Assembly: GCA_027600665.1 (NCBI GenBank)
Contig: JADGJL010000022.1
Span: forward strand, 1 to 64,000
Direction: 5' to 3'
DNA: 64,000 nt
Source: Irineochytrium annulatum
Taxonomy: Eukaryota; Chytridiomycota; Chytridiomycetes; Chytridiales; Chytridiaceae
Shown: positions 1 through 9,651 of the stretch, piece by piece
Numbering within the stretch: the stretch's first letter is position 1
Layout: each line of letters starts with the position of its first letter
Program-made: the position numbers and the translations under genes
The notes under the pieces: model-generated
Told to the model about the DNA's origin: nothing
Seen by the model: only the letters and a program-made list of their open reading frames with translations
Databases searched by the model: none

Positions 1-741
1 CCCCACCTCCGTCCTGTGCCGCGCCCCCGTGCCGCCGCACCAGCCACCCTTGCCTCCACCACACCCAAGGTTCCACATATCGCCGATGTCGCGTACGCGA
101 TATTAATGCACCTCTGCGACACGCGCCTCGCCCCACCATCACCCACCGTGCCATCGGCACCCGCGTCTCCGCCACCCTGCAAACCGCTCCAGCGCTCACC
201 CACCCGTCTCCTGACATGCCCATGCTGCGCCCCTCCCACATCTCACACCACCGCGTCCACCAACACCACCCTCCCGACCTTGACACCGCCAACCACCCCG
301 ACAATTGCGTCCGTCTCCTCCCCAACGCCGCCAACCACTCGCGCCTCCGAGAGGCATCACATCTTCACGCTCCTCACGCACGCGTCCCGCTTCCCGCACC
401 CGTACTCCCCGTCGTCCCAGCTCGGTCCAACATCCCCACACCTAATCCTGCACGCGCTCTTCCTCGTCGCCCGGCTCCTCACATCGCCCCTTCCTTTGCC
501 GCCCTGCCTCGGCAGTCCGCTGGCGTTGCTGCTGGCGGGCCTGATGATGGCCGAGGCGCACAACGCGGATGTGCAGACGAGCAGCGCGGCTTGGAGCGGG
601 ATGGCGGGCGGCGTTGGGAGAAAGGAGGTGGTGGAGATTCGGTGGAGAGGGTTGGAAAGGCTGGAGTGGAAGAGCGGTGTGCAGAGGGGAGAGTATGGGA
701 GGTGGTGGAGCTGGTGCAAGGGGTTTGTGAAGGGAGTGTGA
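1..741 (+). CDS. Cyclin-like protein, C-terminal part (5' end outside window)
   Basis: The frame is open from base 1, so the true start is probably upstream; the first ATG is at 16. A Pro/Ala/Thr-rich stretch is followed, from about residue 115, by an all-helical segment reading HIFTLLTHAS, then LILHALFLVARLL, then an Ala/Leu helix. It ends with EVVEIRWRGLERLEWKSGV and YGRWWSWCKG. This pattern resembles the second half of a PHO80/PCL-type cyclin box, where a helix rich in small residues is followed by an 'ER..L..LDW.L.V...EY..W' block. Cyclins of this type activate a CDK. The match rests on pattern only, with no diagnostic catalytic residue. The strong C-rich composition makes the N-terminal half uncertain; it could be untranslated or belong to another exon. 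It ends 220 bp before APN2. Confidence 0.4.
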   Translation, partial: PHLRPVPRPRAAAPATLASTTPKVPHIADVAYAILMHLCDTRLAPPSPTVPSAPASPPPCKPLQRSPTRLLTCPCCAPPTSHTTASTNTTLPTLTPPTTPTIASVSSPTPPTTRASERHHIFTLLTHASRFPHPYSPSSQLGPTSPHLILHALFLVARLLTSPLPLPPCLGSPLALLLAGLMMAEAHNADVQTSSAAWSGMAGGVGRKEVVEIRWRGLERLEWKSGVQRGEYGRWWSWCKGFVKGV

Positions 742-960
742 GGTCGAGCTTTATCGGGAAGAGATGACGATCAGAGATGCAGGAAAATGGAGATAATATA
801 CAGCATACTTACGCACAATTTGTCGCTCGTACAACGCTCCTGCTGGGGCGTTAACAGTGCAACAGTGGAAGCGGCTTGTACGTCGTCAAACTTCACTGTT
901 GCCCATTTCCATTCAAGCTCTCGATCCACTTTCTTTGAGCTCGGATACGATGTTGGCAGC

Positions 961-2869
961 ATGAGGATCTTTTCCTGGAACGTGAATGTGAGTACTCTTT
1001 AACCTGCTCTGCTTCTTGGGGCTTAAGCCGTCTTCGATTCTCCCTTTCGCTGACCTGAGCTGCCGCATTTCAGGGCATCCGCTCCGTCCGCGGCCCGGTC
1101 CTCTCGACCGCGGCCTTCCTCGAGTCCCTCTCCTCCGACATCATCTGCTTTCAGGAATTCAAAGTGCCCCGGAACCGCCTCGACTCGGACCTCTGCGTCG
1201 TGCCAGGGTTCGACGCCTTCCTCGCCGTCAACGGGAACGGCTCCAAGGTCGGATACTCGGGGGTCGGTACATACTGCCGACAGGGGCCGACAACGCCGCA
1301 CGCTGCGGAGGACGGATTTGCGACGGGCACGGAAGCTAGAACCTTGTTTATGGGCCTAGGGTATGGAGAGAAGGAGCTGGCGAGTCTTGATGGGGAAGGA
1401 AGGTGTGTGATTACGGATCATAAGCTGTTCATGTTGTTTAATGTGGGTATACACTTCTCCTTTTCTTTTCTTCGTTGTTCTGATCAGTGAAGGTGTAGAT
1501 ATATTTCCCGAACGGGACCGATGACCGGATGGAGTTTAAGCTTCGGTACCTATTTTAGTCTTTTACTTGGGAAAAAGAAGGTTGTTTGAAACTGACACCA
1601 ACTCTTGGCCCGCAGATTCCATCAAGCGATCGAGCACCGCGTCCGAGACCTCCGGCGGCGGGGCCGCGAAGTAGTCCTTGTCGGAGACTTCAACGTCTGC
1701 CACCGGCCCATTGACCACTGCGACCCGACAAAGTGCAACGCTGAGTTTGATAAATTTGAGGATACAGCGTCGAGGAGGTGGATGGAGACGTTTTTGAACG
1801 GGCCCGATTTCGAGCACGTTGACGTATTCCGACATTTCCATCCAGACAAGAGGGGGGCGTTCACATGTTGGAACACGCTAATTGATGCCAGGTTTGAGAA
1901 AACGCACTTTTCTTGTTGGTCGATAAGTATGTTTGACTGTTTTGCGCCAATAGGAAGTCGAACTACGGCACCCGAATTGACTACATCATCTGCACGCCCG
2001 CCCTCCTCCCCTGGTTCGCATCCTGCCACCTCGAGCAGGACATGATGGGATCCGACCACTGCCCCGTCGTCGCGACCCTCCACGACGTCCATCCGATCAC
2101 GGGCGTCCACCTCGTCGACGCGCTCAACGGCACCGAGGCGTCGCCGGCGACCGTCTGGCCGCTGCGGGACCCGCCGCCGCTCTGCGCGAGGTTTTGGGAG
2201 GCCTTTGCGGGCCGGCAGGCGGATCTGAAGAGTTGGTTCAAACGGCCGGCGTCGGCGAGGGAGGACAGCGGCGTGGAGGACATGGTGGGGACGCCGAAGT
2301 CGGCGTCGGATTTGGGCGCGCCCCAGGCGAAGCGGGTGGCTGTTGGTATAGCCCCACCAATAAGGTCCCTCTCCCAGCCGTCGCCCTTGAAGGCGAAGTT
2401 GTCGAAACAGCAGCAGCAACAGCAGCAGCGCACGCTCAATTCCTTTTTCACGCCTAAGGGTGCGGCAAGCAAGCTTGACGCTCAACGAGTGGAACCTCTG
2501 CAGGCGCTAGTCAATTCAAAGCCAAGCCCAGAGCCGCCATCGTGCGCGGTGCTGGCGCCAAAGGCATCAACGGAGGCGACCGCGGCCTGGCGCAGTTTGC
2601 TAGAGAAGCCGCCAGTGCCGAAGTGCCTGCACGAGGAACCTTCGAAGGAGTTTACCGTGAATAAGTCGGGCCCGAACAAAGGTCGCGTGTTCTACCTTTG
2701 CGCGAGACCGGTGGGGCCTTCGGATGGTGGGACTGTGGATGGCGCGGAGGGGGAGAAAAAGGGCGTTACCATGAAAAAGGGCCAGCGGCTAACAGAGTTC
2801 CGGTGTGACTTTTTTCAGTGGAAGAAGAGTGCTGGTGGTGGCGGGCCGGGACGGCGGAAGGGGATGTGA
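961..2869 (+). CDS. APN2: AP endonuclease 2 (ExoIII family with PIP box and GRF zinc finger)
   Basis: This nuclear base-excision-repair enzyme cleaves abasic sites and has 3'-phosphodiesterase/exonuclease activity. Five exons (961-987, 1074-1442, 1499-1545, 1616-1891, 1954-2869) join in phase to 544 aa. The N-terminus MRIFSWNVN-GIRS is the classic ExoIII opening. ICFQEFK carries the metal-binding Glu, VGDFNV the catalytic Asp-Asn pair, and DYI plus MGSDHCPV the terminal Asp-His. Near residue 410 the segment QQQRTLNSFFTP is a PCNA-interacting PIP box. The last about 60 residues form a GRF zinc finger: C-x-H, then KSGPNKGRVFYLC, then CDFFQW. PIP box plus GRF finger separates APN2/APEX2 from APN1-type enzymes. 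Introns are 43-86 nt. The gene ends convergently with ARPC2, 124 bp away. Confidence 0.96.
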
Positions 2870-2993
2870 GAGGCTTCTTCGTTCCGAAGCTTTATTTGTC
2901 GAATGCAGATGTTTATTGTCGCAGTCCTAATTTGCAAGCACGCCTTTTTTTTTTTACATATGTATTAAAGTAATCCCCAATTTCTGTTTGTGT

Positions 2994-4332
2994 TTAAGAC
3001 CGTTTGAAAGTTTTCCCGCTTTGAAAGAAAAGCATATGTCAGCCAAACGTGATATGCGAAGGAAAGCATTCCATACCTCGCCGTCTTCTGCACCTTCATC
3101 TCGTCGGGCTTCTCCGGCTTCGCCCTGTTCAAGACCTTAAGGAAGGACTCCACCCGAGCCCTCATCCTCGAGTGCATGTAAGCCTTCGAGGCCTTAATAT
3201 GGTAGTGGAGGTAGTCGCGGAAGAGCTGGATGCGGGAGATGGTCTCCTCGCGGGTGTTGCCGGCCGCGAAGTGCTTGGGGAAAAGGACTGCAATGATGCA
3301 AGCGAGCGTTAGATTGGCGATCCGCGAAGTAATCAAAGGCCTCACCGAAGGTGACGTAGCCGACGTTGTCGGAGTCCTGCAGGCCCGGGACACCCCTGAG
3401 TTCGAGAGGGGGCTCCCTGGCACTGTAGAGGACCTGCGGCGCGCTTTGGATTGCCGGTTGCCGACGCGCATCCACGAATTCCTAATCAGCAAAAAAATCG
3501 TTACGAATTGCGCCTAGGATATCGACTCCCAACCTGAAGAAAGACTTTGCCCAGAATCTTGTCAGTCTCCTCCTTGAAAACGGTCGAGAAGATGACGGTG
3601 ACGCGGTCCTCCAGCGCTGAGATGTAAATCGCCTCCTCGTCCCGGTAGTGAATCGTCATCAAGCTCGTGTTTTTCCCCTCAATCTGAGCGTCAAAGGCGG
3701 CCTCAAAGGGAGCAGCCATCGCGTTCCGTTTCAGAAGCGACAGCTTCTTAATGAGGTCCTCTCCAGGAAGAAGTCAGTCAAACTGCACAATATCCGACCC
3801 ATCCTTGGCTCCAGAATGCAGCACATATAATGAAGATCGGAACGAAAGACCAGTAAATGTACATACCCTTGTCCTCCGGCAGCCTTTCCAGATCCACCCG
3901 AATCGTCACGTCGAACCCGGTCTCCGCGTTGGCCTGCAACATGGATCCGTACACCCTCCTCAACACCTGCTCGGCCCCATACGCCTTCAGCTCCTTATAG
4001 CACGGCATCCCCATCGACAGATTAATTAAGGTCGGCGACTTGGTCTCATTGTTGCTGATGAGGTAGTTGATGCCGTCGAAGTCGTGGAAAGGGACGTAGT
4101 AAGACTTCTCTGGCTCGCTGCAAAGGATCCAGAGTCAGATCGCCCGTGGTATATACCCAACGCTAGAAGTCGACGGGGCCGCGTTCGAATGGGACGAGAA
4201 TCGGACGGGCTCCTACCTGGAGAAGCGCTGGCGGAAAGTCTCCTCAATGATCCGGTTGCTCGCTCTGTTGGGGATCGGTCAGGGCGAGATCGGTCGCGAT
4301 GTGAGCAAGCACACTCACTGCAAGTTGATCAT
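2994..4332 (-). CDS. ARPC2: Arp2/3 complex subunit 2 (p34-Arc)
   Basis: This structural subunit of the Arp2/3 actin-nucleation complex contacts the mother filament and the ARPC4 subunit. Seven exons (4332-4319, 4264-4217, 4117-3867, 3760-3534, 3481-3346, 3287-3077, 3018-2994) join in phase to 303 aa, the usual family length. Recognisable blocks in order are [119 protein letters not shown] and [10 protein letters not shown], ending GKTFKRS. The first exon is only 14 nt (ATG to phase 2), and the last 25-nt coding exon is needed to reach the conserved GKTF tail. Chytrids use Arp2/3 for crawling and endocytosis, which fits but does not prove the lineage. Confidence 0.95.
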
Positions 4333-5118
4333 TTTTGGGCGCTTTTAACTTCGATGCATGTTGGCCCAGCTGAACGCGAGGAGCTATCTTGGCTTACATG
4401 AACGCCATACATGTCCCTGCGTCGAATGGTGCGAAGGGCTCTGAAGAGCATTTGCTTGGAGCTCTGGCGGTGTTGGCAATGCACGGTATATATAAGTTAT
4501 TTATCCTTCTGCAAGGCATCATCGTCCATCCGTCCCGCTATTCTGGAAACTTTATGCATTCATCACCCTGTTTTCAGGCTTCGCTTTGGCACGCGCAACG
4601 GTGAGGGGGCCACCATTTCAGTTTGTTGTTAATGATAGTGGTCTTGCTTGCAATGTAGTATTAATTTTTGATCTTTTATAGCATCCAACTGTTTGGTATT
4701 TGCACAGAGTTGAGAACAGAACAAAGAGATAGTCTCGTCTGACTGTGTACAGGTTCCCTGTCAACAGTTTAAGCCGTACACCTACCCCTCTTACAGGCTT
4801 CTTGGTCACTGCATCTGGGAATACACGACGAATCGTTGAATAACGTTTTAATATCGGATAAGATGAGCCTACGATTTGTCGAATGTGTCCGCGACGCAGT
4901 CCCCAGAGCCTGTAGACTGGGAGGTGTATGGCCAAACTCGCAGGCAACATGTACACGGGTGAGAGGAGACTGGGGTACGTGAAGGTGGTCGGATCGGACT
5001 GGTGTGGTACGGGGTTAAGATGCGCGAACATGTGGACGGGAGCCTTAAATATAATAATCAAGGACCGGATCCTGATACATTACTATTCTAATTCCAAACG
5101 CAGCCATCCCAAAGTCCG
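4333..5118. other. Intergenic region upstream of ARPC2 with gene fragment
   Basis: This 786-bp stretch separates the ARPC2 start from the stop codon of the first acetyltransferase copy. No convincing coding frame crosses it. It holds the ARPC2 promoter side and, at about 4970-5025, a short fragment related to the acetyltransferase 3' end, listed separately. Sequence around 4600-4880 is AT-richer and featureless to my eye. Confidence 0.6.
4970..5025 (+). pseudogene. Truncated inverted copy of the acetyltransferase 3' end
   Basis: Read on the plus strand, this segment nearly matches the last exon of the neighbouring minus-strand acetyltransferase (reverse complement of about 5165-5220). Both contain GGGGTA-GTGAAG-TGG followed by a long identical run ending GGTACGGGGTTAAGATG. 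The protein remnants compare as GYVKVV and then, after a one-base deletion, the GLVWYGVKM region. The copy therefore lies in the opposite orientation to the gene and is frameshifted. It is best read as a dead fragment left by a duplication or inversion in the tandem acetyltransferase cluster. The match is short but well above chance. Confidence 0.75.
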
Positions 5119-6210
5119 TTAAGGCTCCTGCTTCCCATCCACCTCCTCGCTCGCAGCCATCCCTTTCATCTTAACCCCGTACCACACCAGTCCGATCCCG
5201 TCCATCTTCACATACCCCATTCCCTCAAATAACGTTCGGCTGGCCACGTTCTTCGGCGCAATAGACGCCCGGGCCCCGACAACGTCCCCACTCACTCCCA
5301 TCTCCTCCACAAATCTCCGCGTCTCCTTCGCCAAACTCCTCACAACCACTTTCGCGAGGCCCTTCCTCCGATGCTCGGCCCGAGTCGAGAGCGCCGCCAG
5401 CTGGAGGTTCGAGTGGCTCATGCCCCAAGTCACGGCGACGCCCTGAGGGTCACGGAGCACGCGTGAGAGCCGCACGTGGCTTGGGTCCGTCACGAGCTTG
5501 CGCAGGTACGCGTCCTGGTAGTGCACTGTCGAGTAGCTCGTAATCGCCTCCAGATCGCCCTCCCTCACCGTGTCAACCGTGTAGACATCGCCTCCCTCGC
5601 TCCTGACCGTGTCCCCGACTTCTGGCGCGTCGTCCAAGTTGACGGTGGAGGGAAGGTTGAAGGAGTCATAGATCGGGTCCTCCGTGCCCCAGATGATGTC
5701 GCAAATACCGGCGAAGTGCGGCCAGTGTCGGATATCCAAGGCCGCGAGGAAGGCCTCTCCGTTACGTGGGAGCGTCGGCGTGTGCGCCAGCGCTAACGCG
5801 TTTTGAGCTGCCTCTTGGTAGAGGACGGCGCGAATTAAAGGCCGCGTCCTCGTGACGGCCGCGGGTGTGTCGAGGTCCTCGCGGAAGTGGAGCTGGACCG
5901 AGCGCTCCGGTTGCGAGATGCGCGCGAAAATCAAGATCGCGGACGCGCCGTGCTCGCGAAGTGCCGCGACAGGGTCTGAGATGAGACGTTCTTGCGTCAG
6001 ATGCGGATGAGCAGGGTCGAGGAGAACGAAATTCTGCGCGGTCGGTCTGGGCAGGGTTGCGCGGGAGAGGATGAGGTCGCCGATCAGACAGGGCGGTTGG
6101 CGCTTTTGTGGGCATGTGGTGAGGAAGTGGATGATGGCGTCAACGACCTCGACGGTCTGCGGGAGGACGACGAGCGGGGCGACCTGCTGGGAGGAGGATG
6201 CGGTAGGCAT
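5119..6210 (-). CDS. FR47/GLYAT-like GNAT N-acetyltransferase, copy 1
   Basis: This is an acyl-CoA-dependent N-acyltransferase of the GNAT fold with unknown acceptor. The 363-aa single-exon model starts at MPTASSSQQ (6210); this start aligns with the start of copy 2, although an in-frame ATG exists at 6294. The N-terminal half is an unassigned domain. The C-terminal half (about residues 220-350) is GNAT: YTVDTVREGDLEAI opens it, WGMSHSNLQLAALSTR is the central strand, AEHRRKGLAKVV is the acetyl-CoA pyrophosphate loop (R/Q-x-x-G-x-A form), and PKNVASRTLFEGMGY is motif B, the N-x-x-S-x-x-L-F-x-x-x-G signature of FR47/glycine N-acyltransferase-like proteins. It is tandem with copy 2, 104 bp away on the same strand, and the two proteins are closely similar throughout, so this is a recent local duplication. 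Confidence 0.88.
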   Translation of the reverse strand: MPTASSSQQVAPLVVLPQTVEVVDAIIHFLTTCPQKRQPPCLIGDLILSRATLPRPTAQNFVLLDPAHPHLTQERLISDPVAALREHGASAILIFARISQPERSVQLHFREDLDTPAAVTRTRPLIRAVLYQEAAQNALALAHTPTLPRNGEAFLAALDIRHWPHFAGICDIIWGTEDPIYDSFNLPSTVNLDDAPEVGDTVRSEGGDVYTVDTVREGDLEAITSYSTVHYQDAYLRKLVTDPSHVRLSRVLRDPQGVAVTWGMSHSNLQLAALSTRAEHRRKGLAKVVVRSLAKETRRFVEEMGVSGDVVGARASIAPKNVASRTLFEGMGYVKMDGIGLVWYGVKMKGMAASEEVDGKQEP

Positions 6211-6314
6211 CGCGCGAGTGCGATGGTTAATCAACCGTGGAGGTAGGTGGTACCAAGGTTCAGAGACCGCAGTTTTGAACATATCCTGGCACAATACTTC
6301 ATGGCATTCGAAGG

Positions 6315-7388
6315 TTAATTAAGCTTGCTCCTCATCATCACCTCGTCAACACCCTTCTCCCTGACCCCCAACCACATTAAACGGCACGCCTCCATCTTCT
6401 CAAACCCCATCCCCTCAAACAGCGTCCGGCTCGCCACGTTCTTGGGCGCGATGCAGGCCCGAACCCCGACCATGTCCCCGCTCACTCCCATCTCTTTGAC
6501 AAAGCTCCTCATTTCTTTGGCCAAACTCCTGACGACCACCTTCGCGAGCCCTTTTCTCCGATGTTCGGGCCGCGTCGACAACACCGCCAGCATAAGGACC
6601 GTGTGGCTCATGCACCAGGTCACGGCAACGCCTTTAGAGTCGCGGAGCACGCGGGAGAGCCGCACGTGGCTCGGGTGCGTCACGAGCATGCGGAGGTAGC
6701 CATCCTGGTAGTGGACTGTTGAGTTGCTCGTGATCGCCTCCAGATCCCCCTCCCCGACCCTGTCGACCGTGTAGACCTCCCCGAACTCGCTCGTGAACGT
6801 GTCGCCAACGTCGGGCGCATCGTCCAGGTTGACTGTGGAGGGCAGGTTGAAGCAGTCGTAGATCGGTTCCTCGTTGCCCCAGATGACGTCGCAGAAAACG
6901 GCGAAGTGGGGCCAGATGCGGACGTCGAGGCCCGCCAAGAAGGGCTCTGAAATCCGTTGGAGACCAGGCTCGCGCTCCAGCGTCGCGGCGTTGTGGGCCG
7001 CCTCGTGGGCTAGGACCGCGCGGAGAAGAGCTTGCGTCCTCACGACGGCCGCCGGGCTGTCGGGATCATCGCGAAGGTGGAGCTGGATAGACCGCTCTGG
7101 TTGCGATATGCGCGCGACGACCAAGATTGCGGAAGGTCCGTGCTCCCGCAGAGCCGCTACTGGGTCCGCGATGAGAAGGTTTTCGGTCAAGTGCGGGTGA
7201 GCGGGGTCAAGGAGGACGAAAGTCTCGGTGTGCGGTTTGGGCAGGGATGCGCGCGAGAGGATGAGGTCGCCGATGAGACAGGGCGGTTGGCGCTGGCGCG
7301 GTGACGAGAGCAGCAGATGCAGCACGGCGTCGATAACCTCGACGCTGTTTGGGCGGACGACGAGCGGGTGGAAGGCTGCTGTCAGCAT
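6315..7388 (-). CDS. FR47/GLYAT-like GNAT N-acetyltransferase, copy 2
   Basis: This is a tandem paralogue of the copy ending at 5119 (357 aa, single exon). The start chosen is MLTAAFHPLVVRP at 7388 because it aligns with copy 1; the frame stays open to 7685 but that extension is unlike copy 1. It shares PPCLIGDLILSRA, LLDPAHPHLT, DPVAALREHG, RISQPERS and NLPSTVNLDDAP with copy 1. The GNAT core is again VLSTRPEHRRKGLAKVVVRS for acetyl-CoA binding and APKNVASRTLFEGMGF for motif B. Divergence is concentrated around residues 130-160 and at the C-terminus (CRLMWLGVREKG against IGLVWYGVKMKG). Both copies look intact, so both may be functional, perhaps with different acceptors. The substrate is unknown. 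Confidence 0.87.
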   Translation of the reverse strand: MLTAAFHPLVVRPNSVEVIDAVLHLLLSSPRQRQPPCLIGDLILSRASLPKPHTETFVLLDPAHPHLTENLLIADPVAALREHGPSAILVVARISQPERSIQLHLRDDPDSPAAVVRTQALLRAVLAHEAAHNAATLEREPGLQRISEPFLAGLDVRIWPHFAVFCDVIWGNEEPIYDCFNLPSTVNLDDAPDVGDTFTSEFGEVYTVDRVGEGDLEAITSNSTVHYQDGYLRMLVTHPSHVRLSRVLRDSKGVAVTWCMSHTVLMLAVLSTRPEHRRKGLAKVVVRSLAKEMRSFVKEMGVSGDMVGVRACIAPKNVASRTLFEGMGFEKMEACRLMWLGVREKGVDEVMMRSKLN

Positions 7389-7683
7389 CGTGACAGGGGC
7401 TCGATAGATGTGGTCGCGAAAGGTGAGCTGCTGAGGAAACATGGATCGCGTCCGCAGCGGCTGCGGGTGTGACGAAATGCCAAGGCGGTTCTGCCATTGA
7501 TGATGATGTAGACATTTATCTTGGTTATTCATTTCCGACTGTATAACTTGATCGTGACTTTTTAGGAGTAAGGCCAGCGTATGCGAAGTAACCAGCGATG
7601 CCACGCGCTCCGCTTTGGCGCTCCCTGTGACCATGATATGCGATGCGTGCGAACCGAACCGAGAAGTCCGACGACGACTCAGC

Positions 7684-9438
7684 ATGTCGATTGAGTGGCC
7701 ACACCAGCCTGACGTCGATGAGAGCTCGGCCGGCCTTCTCCCAACCGCGGACGTTCTGCCGCATGGCGCCCCGGCAATGGAGAACGACGGTAGCGCGGAG
7801 CTGGAGCCACGGACGAATCTTTACGCGCCGCCATTGACCGACTTCGACTCGGACTCGATTCTTTCCGCCTCGTCAGCCGATGCTGACCTGACGGAATCGA
7901 CGCCGCTGGTCAGGGTCGATGGCTATGCACGCGGTCGGAGTCGGCGGAAGAACAGTTAAGCTATGGCATCACAACTTGCTTACTTACGAATCGCACCTGC
8001 AGCCCTAGCCATCCTTCGTAAGAGGATGCCTCTTCTCCTCGGCGTCGTTCTCCTCGCATCTACTGCCGCGCTCACGTTCGTCTGGTTCCGCCAGCCGGTA
8101 TTTCAAATGTAATTTTTGTTACCCCGCTTACGATTCTTTGCTAGCGCCAGTACCGATGGCCCAGAGACCCCTCCCTTCGTTCCGATCTTGAATTCGAACC
8201 TCCGTATCGCTGCGAACCGGAAGCCTCAACGGCCATCTACTTCGACGCGGTTGAAATCGAGGGACCGCTGGACCATCTTCACCTCTCCGTTCTTGGCCGC
8301 GGCGCCACGGGCCTCGTCCAGCTTGTGGTCAACAACACTGCTCCCGCTGGTGCACCGATTCGCGTCGAGGTGCACGCGCACACTGCCGAAAATCTCGCGG
8401 CGCTTGTCACGCATTTCGTGAACCAGGAGGGTGGGAGATTCAGCGTGGAGCTGCGGACACCCAAGGATGGCGGATGCGCGGTCGTGGGTGTGCGTGTAGT
8501 GGTGCCGGTAGAAGCGCTGGATGTCGCAAGGGTGAGTCTGAGGTTGAACGGTGCGGTTGGCTTTGAGGCAAGGATGGGGTTGGCGTTTATGGAGGGGTTA
8601 GAGGTTGTGAGTGGAGATGGGGATGTTGTTGTTGAGGGGGTGTTGGCGGGGGAGGACGGGATCGCATTGAGCACCGTGAGAGGACGTATCCGGGTGAAGG
8701 TGTGTTTTTATTGTGTGGGCGTTCTGCGTTGATGCTGGGTTATAGGATGTTATTGCGAACACGATGGGGCTTCATTCTATTACCGGAGATATTGTGGGCG
8801 AGGTAAGCGTGATTGCATCCAGTTCAGAGCTTAAAACAATGCAGGGACTAGGAGCCTCATCCAAACTTCTAGTGACATCGACCTCGGGAGTGATCAAGTT
8901 GGATGACATCATGACCAAATACACGAGCGCATTCGCCGAGTCCGGCTCCATGGCCATCAATGTAAGCGATAAGATTTTATAACAACCGCTTTTGACCACA
9001 AGCGGAACTTCATAAAAGCGCCTCACATCTTCCGAGTCCATCCGCATCTCATCCGTCTCTGCCCCCATAACCCTCCACTCCCTCCGCGGCCGCTTCAAGA
9101 GCCTCGTGGCGTCCTCCGACACTGGCAACGTTCGCATCACGAGCGCCCAGCTCCGTCCCGACGGCGCCGTGGAGGTTTCCGCGCACTCGCGGACGGGGAA
9201 ATGCATTGTCGAACTTGTTGGGTTCACGGGTGTGTTTGATGTGAACACGGGAAGTGCGACCGCTGGCGTTGTTGTGCATGGAGGCGCGGAGGCGAAATGG
9301 TGGGTCAGAGATGGGAGGAGGCGGTTTGGGCATTATAGGTTCAGGTATGAGGGGATGCATAAGCTGACGGCGGTGTCGGAGGCGGGGCCCGTCAGGGTGA
9401 TACTTGAAAATGGTCTTCGCGTAAAAGCCCTCACTTAA
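7684..9438 (+). CDS. Single-pass membrane protein with DUF4097-like beta-repeat ectodomain
   Basis: Five exons (7684-7954, 8003-8097, 8145-8699, 8746-8961, 9019-9438) join in phase. The start is MSIEWPHQP at 7684; an in-frame ATG at 7615 is possible. An acidic N-terminal cytosolic tail ends in RGRSRRKN. Exon 2 encodes a basic patch plus one transmembrane helix (LLLGVVLLASTAALTFVW), giving a type II topology. The remainder, about 400 aa, is low in Cys. It is rich in short beta-strand repeats of the type SITGDIVGE, LVTSTSGVIKLDDI, LHSLRGRFKSLVASSDTGN and VSAHSRTGKCIVELVGF. This is the pattern of DUF4097-type adhesin-like right-handed beta-helices found in many fungi. A GTAAGC at 8802 could start an optional 42-nt in-frame intron. 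Function is unknown; a cell-surface or endomembrane location is inferred. Confidence 0.75.
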
Positions 9439-9651
9439 GTGTTGTTGTTATCACCTCTACTTCGTTGTACATCTCATAGATGACCTCCTTGCCCCACAAT
9501 CAAGTTCTAATCAGTCCGTTTATTCTGGCTAAAAAATATATCATATCATATGCGTCAAAAGCGAAGAGTGACGAGCCAGCGTCATTACACAGGCGTCCGT
9601 CCAAATGGGAAGGCTGTCCAACGGAGATCAACGCACAGCATCTCCTTTGCA

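Noticed and set aside
1622..2485. 287-codon minus-strand open frame through APN2
   Set aside because: Arg-rich shadow of the APN2 exons; the plus strand carries all conserved endonuclease motifs.
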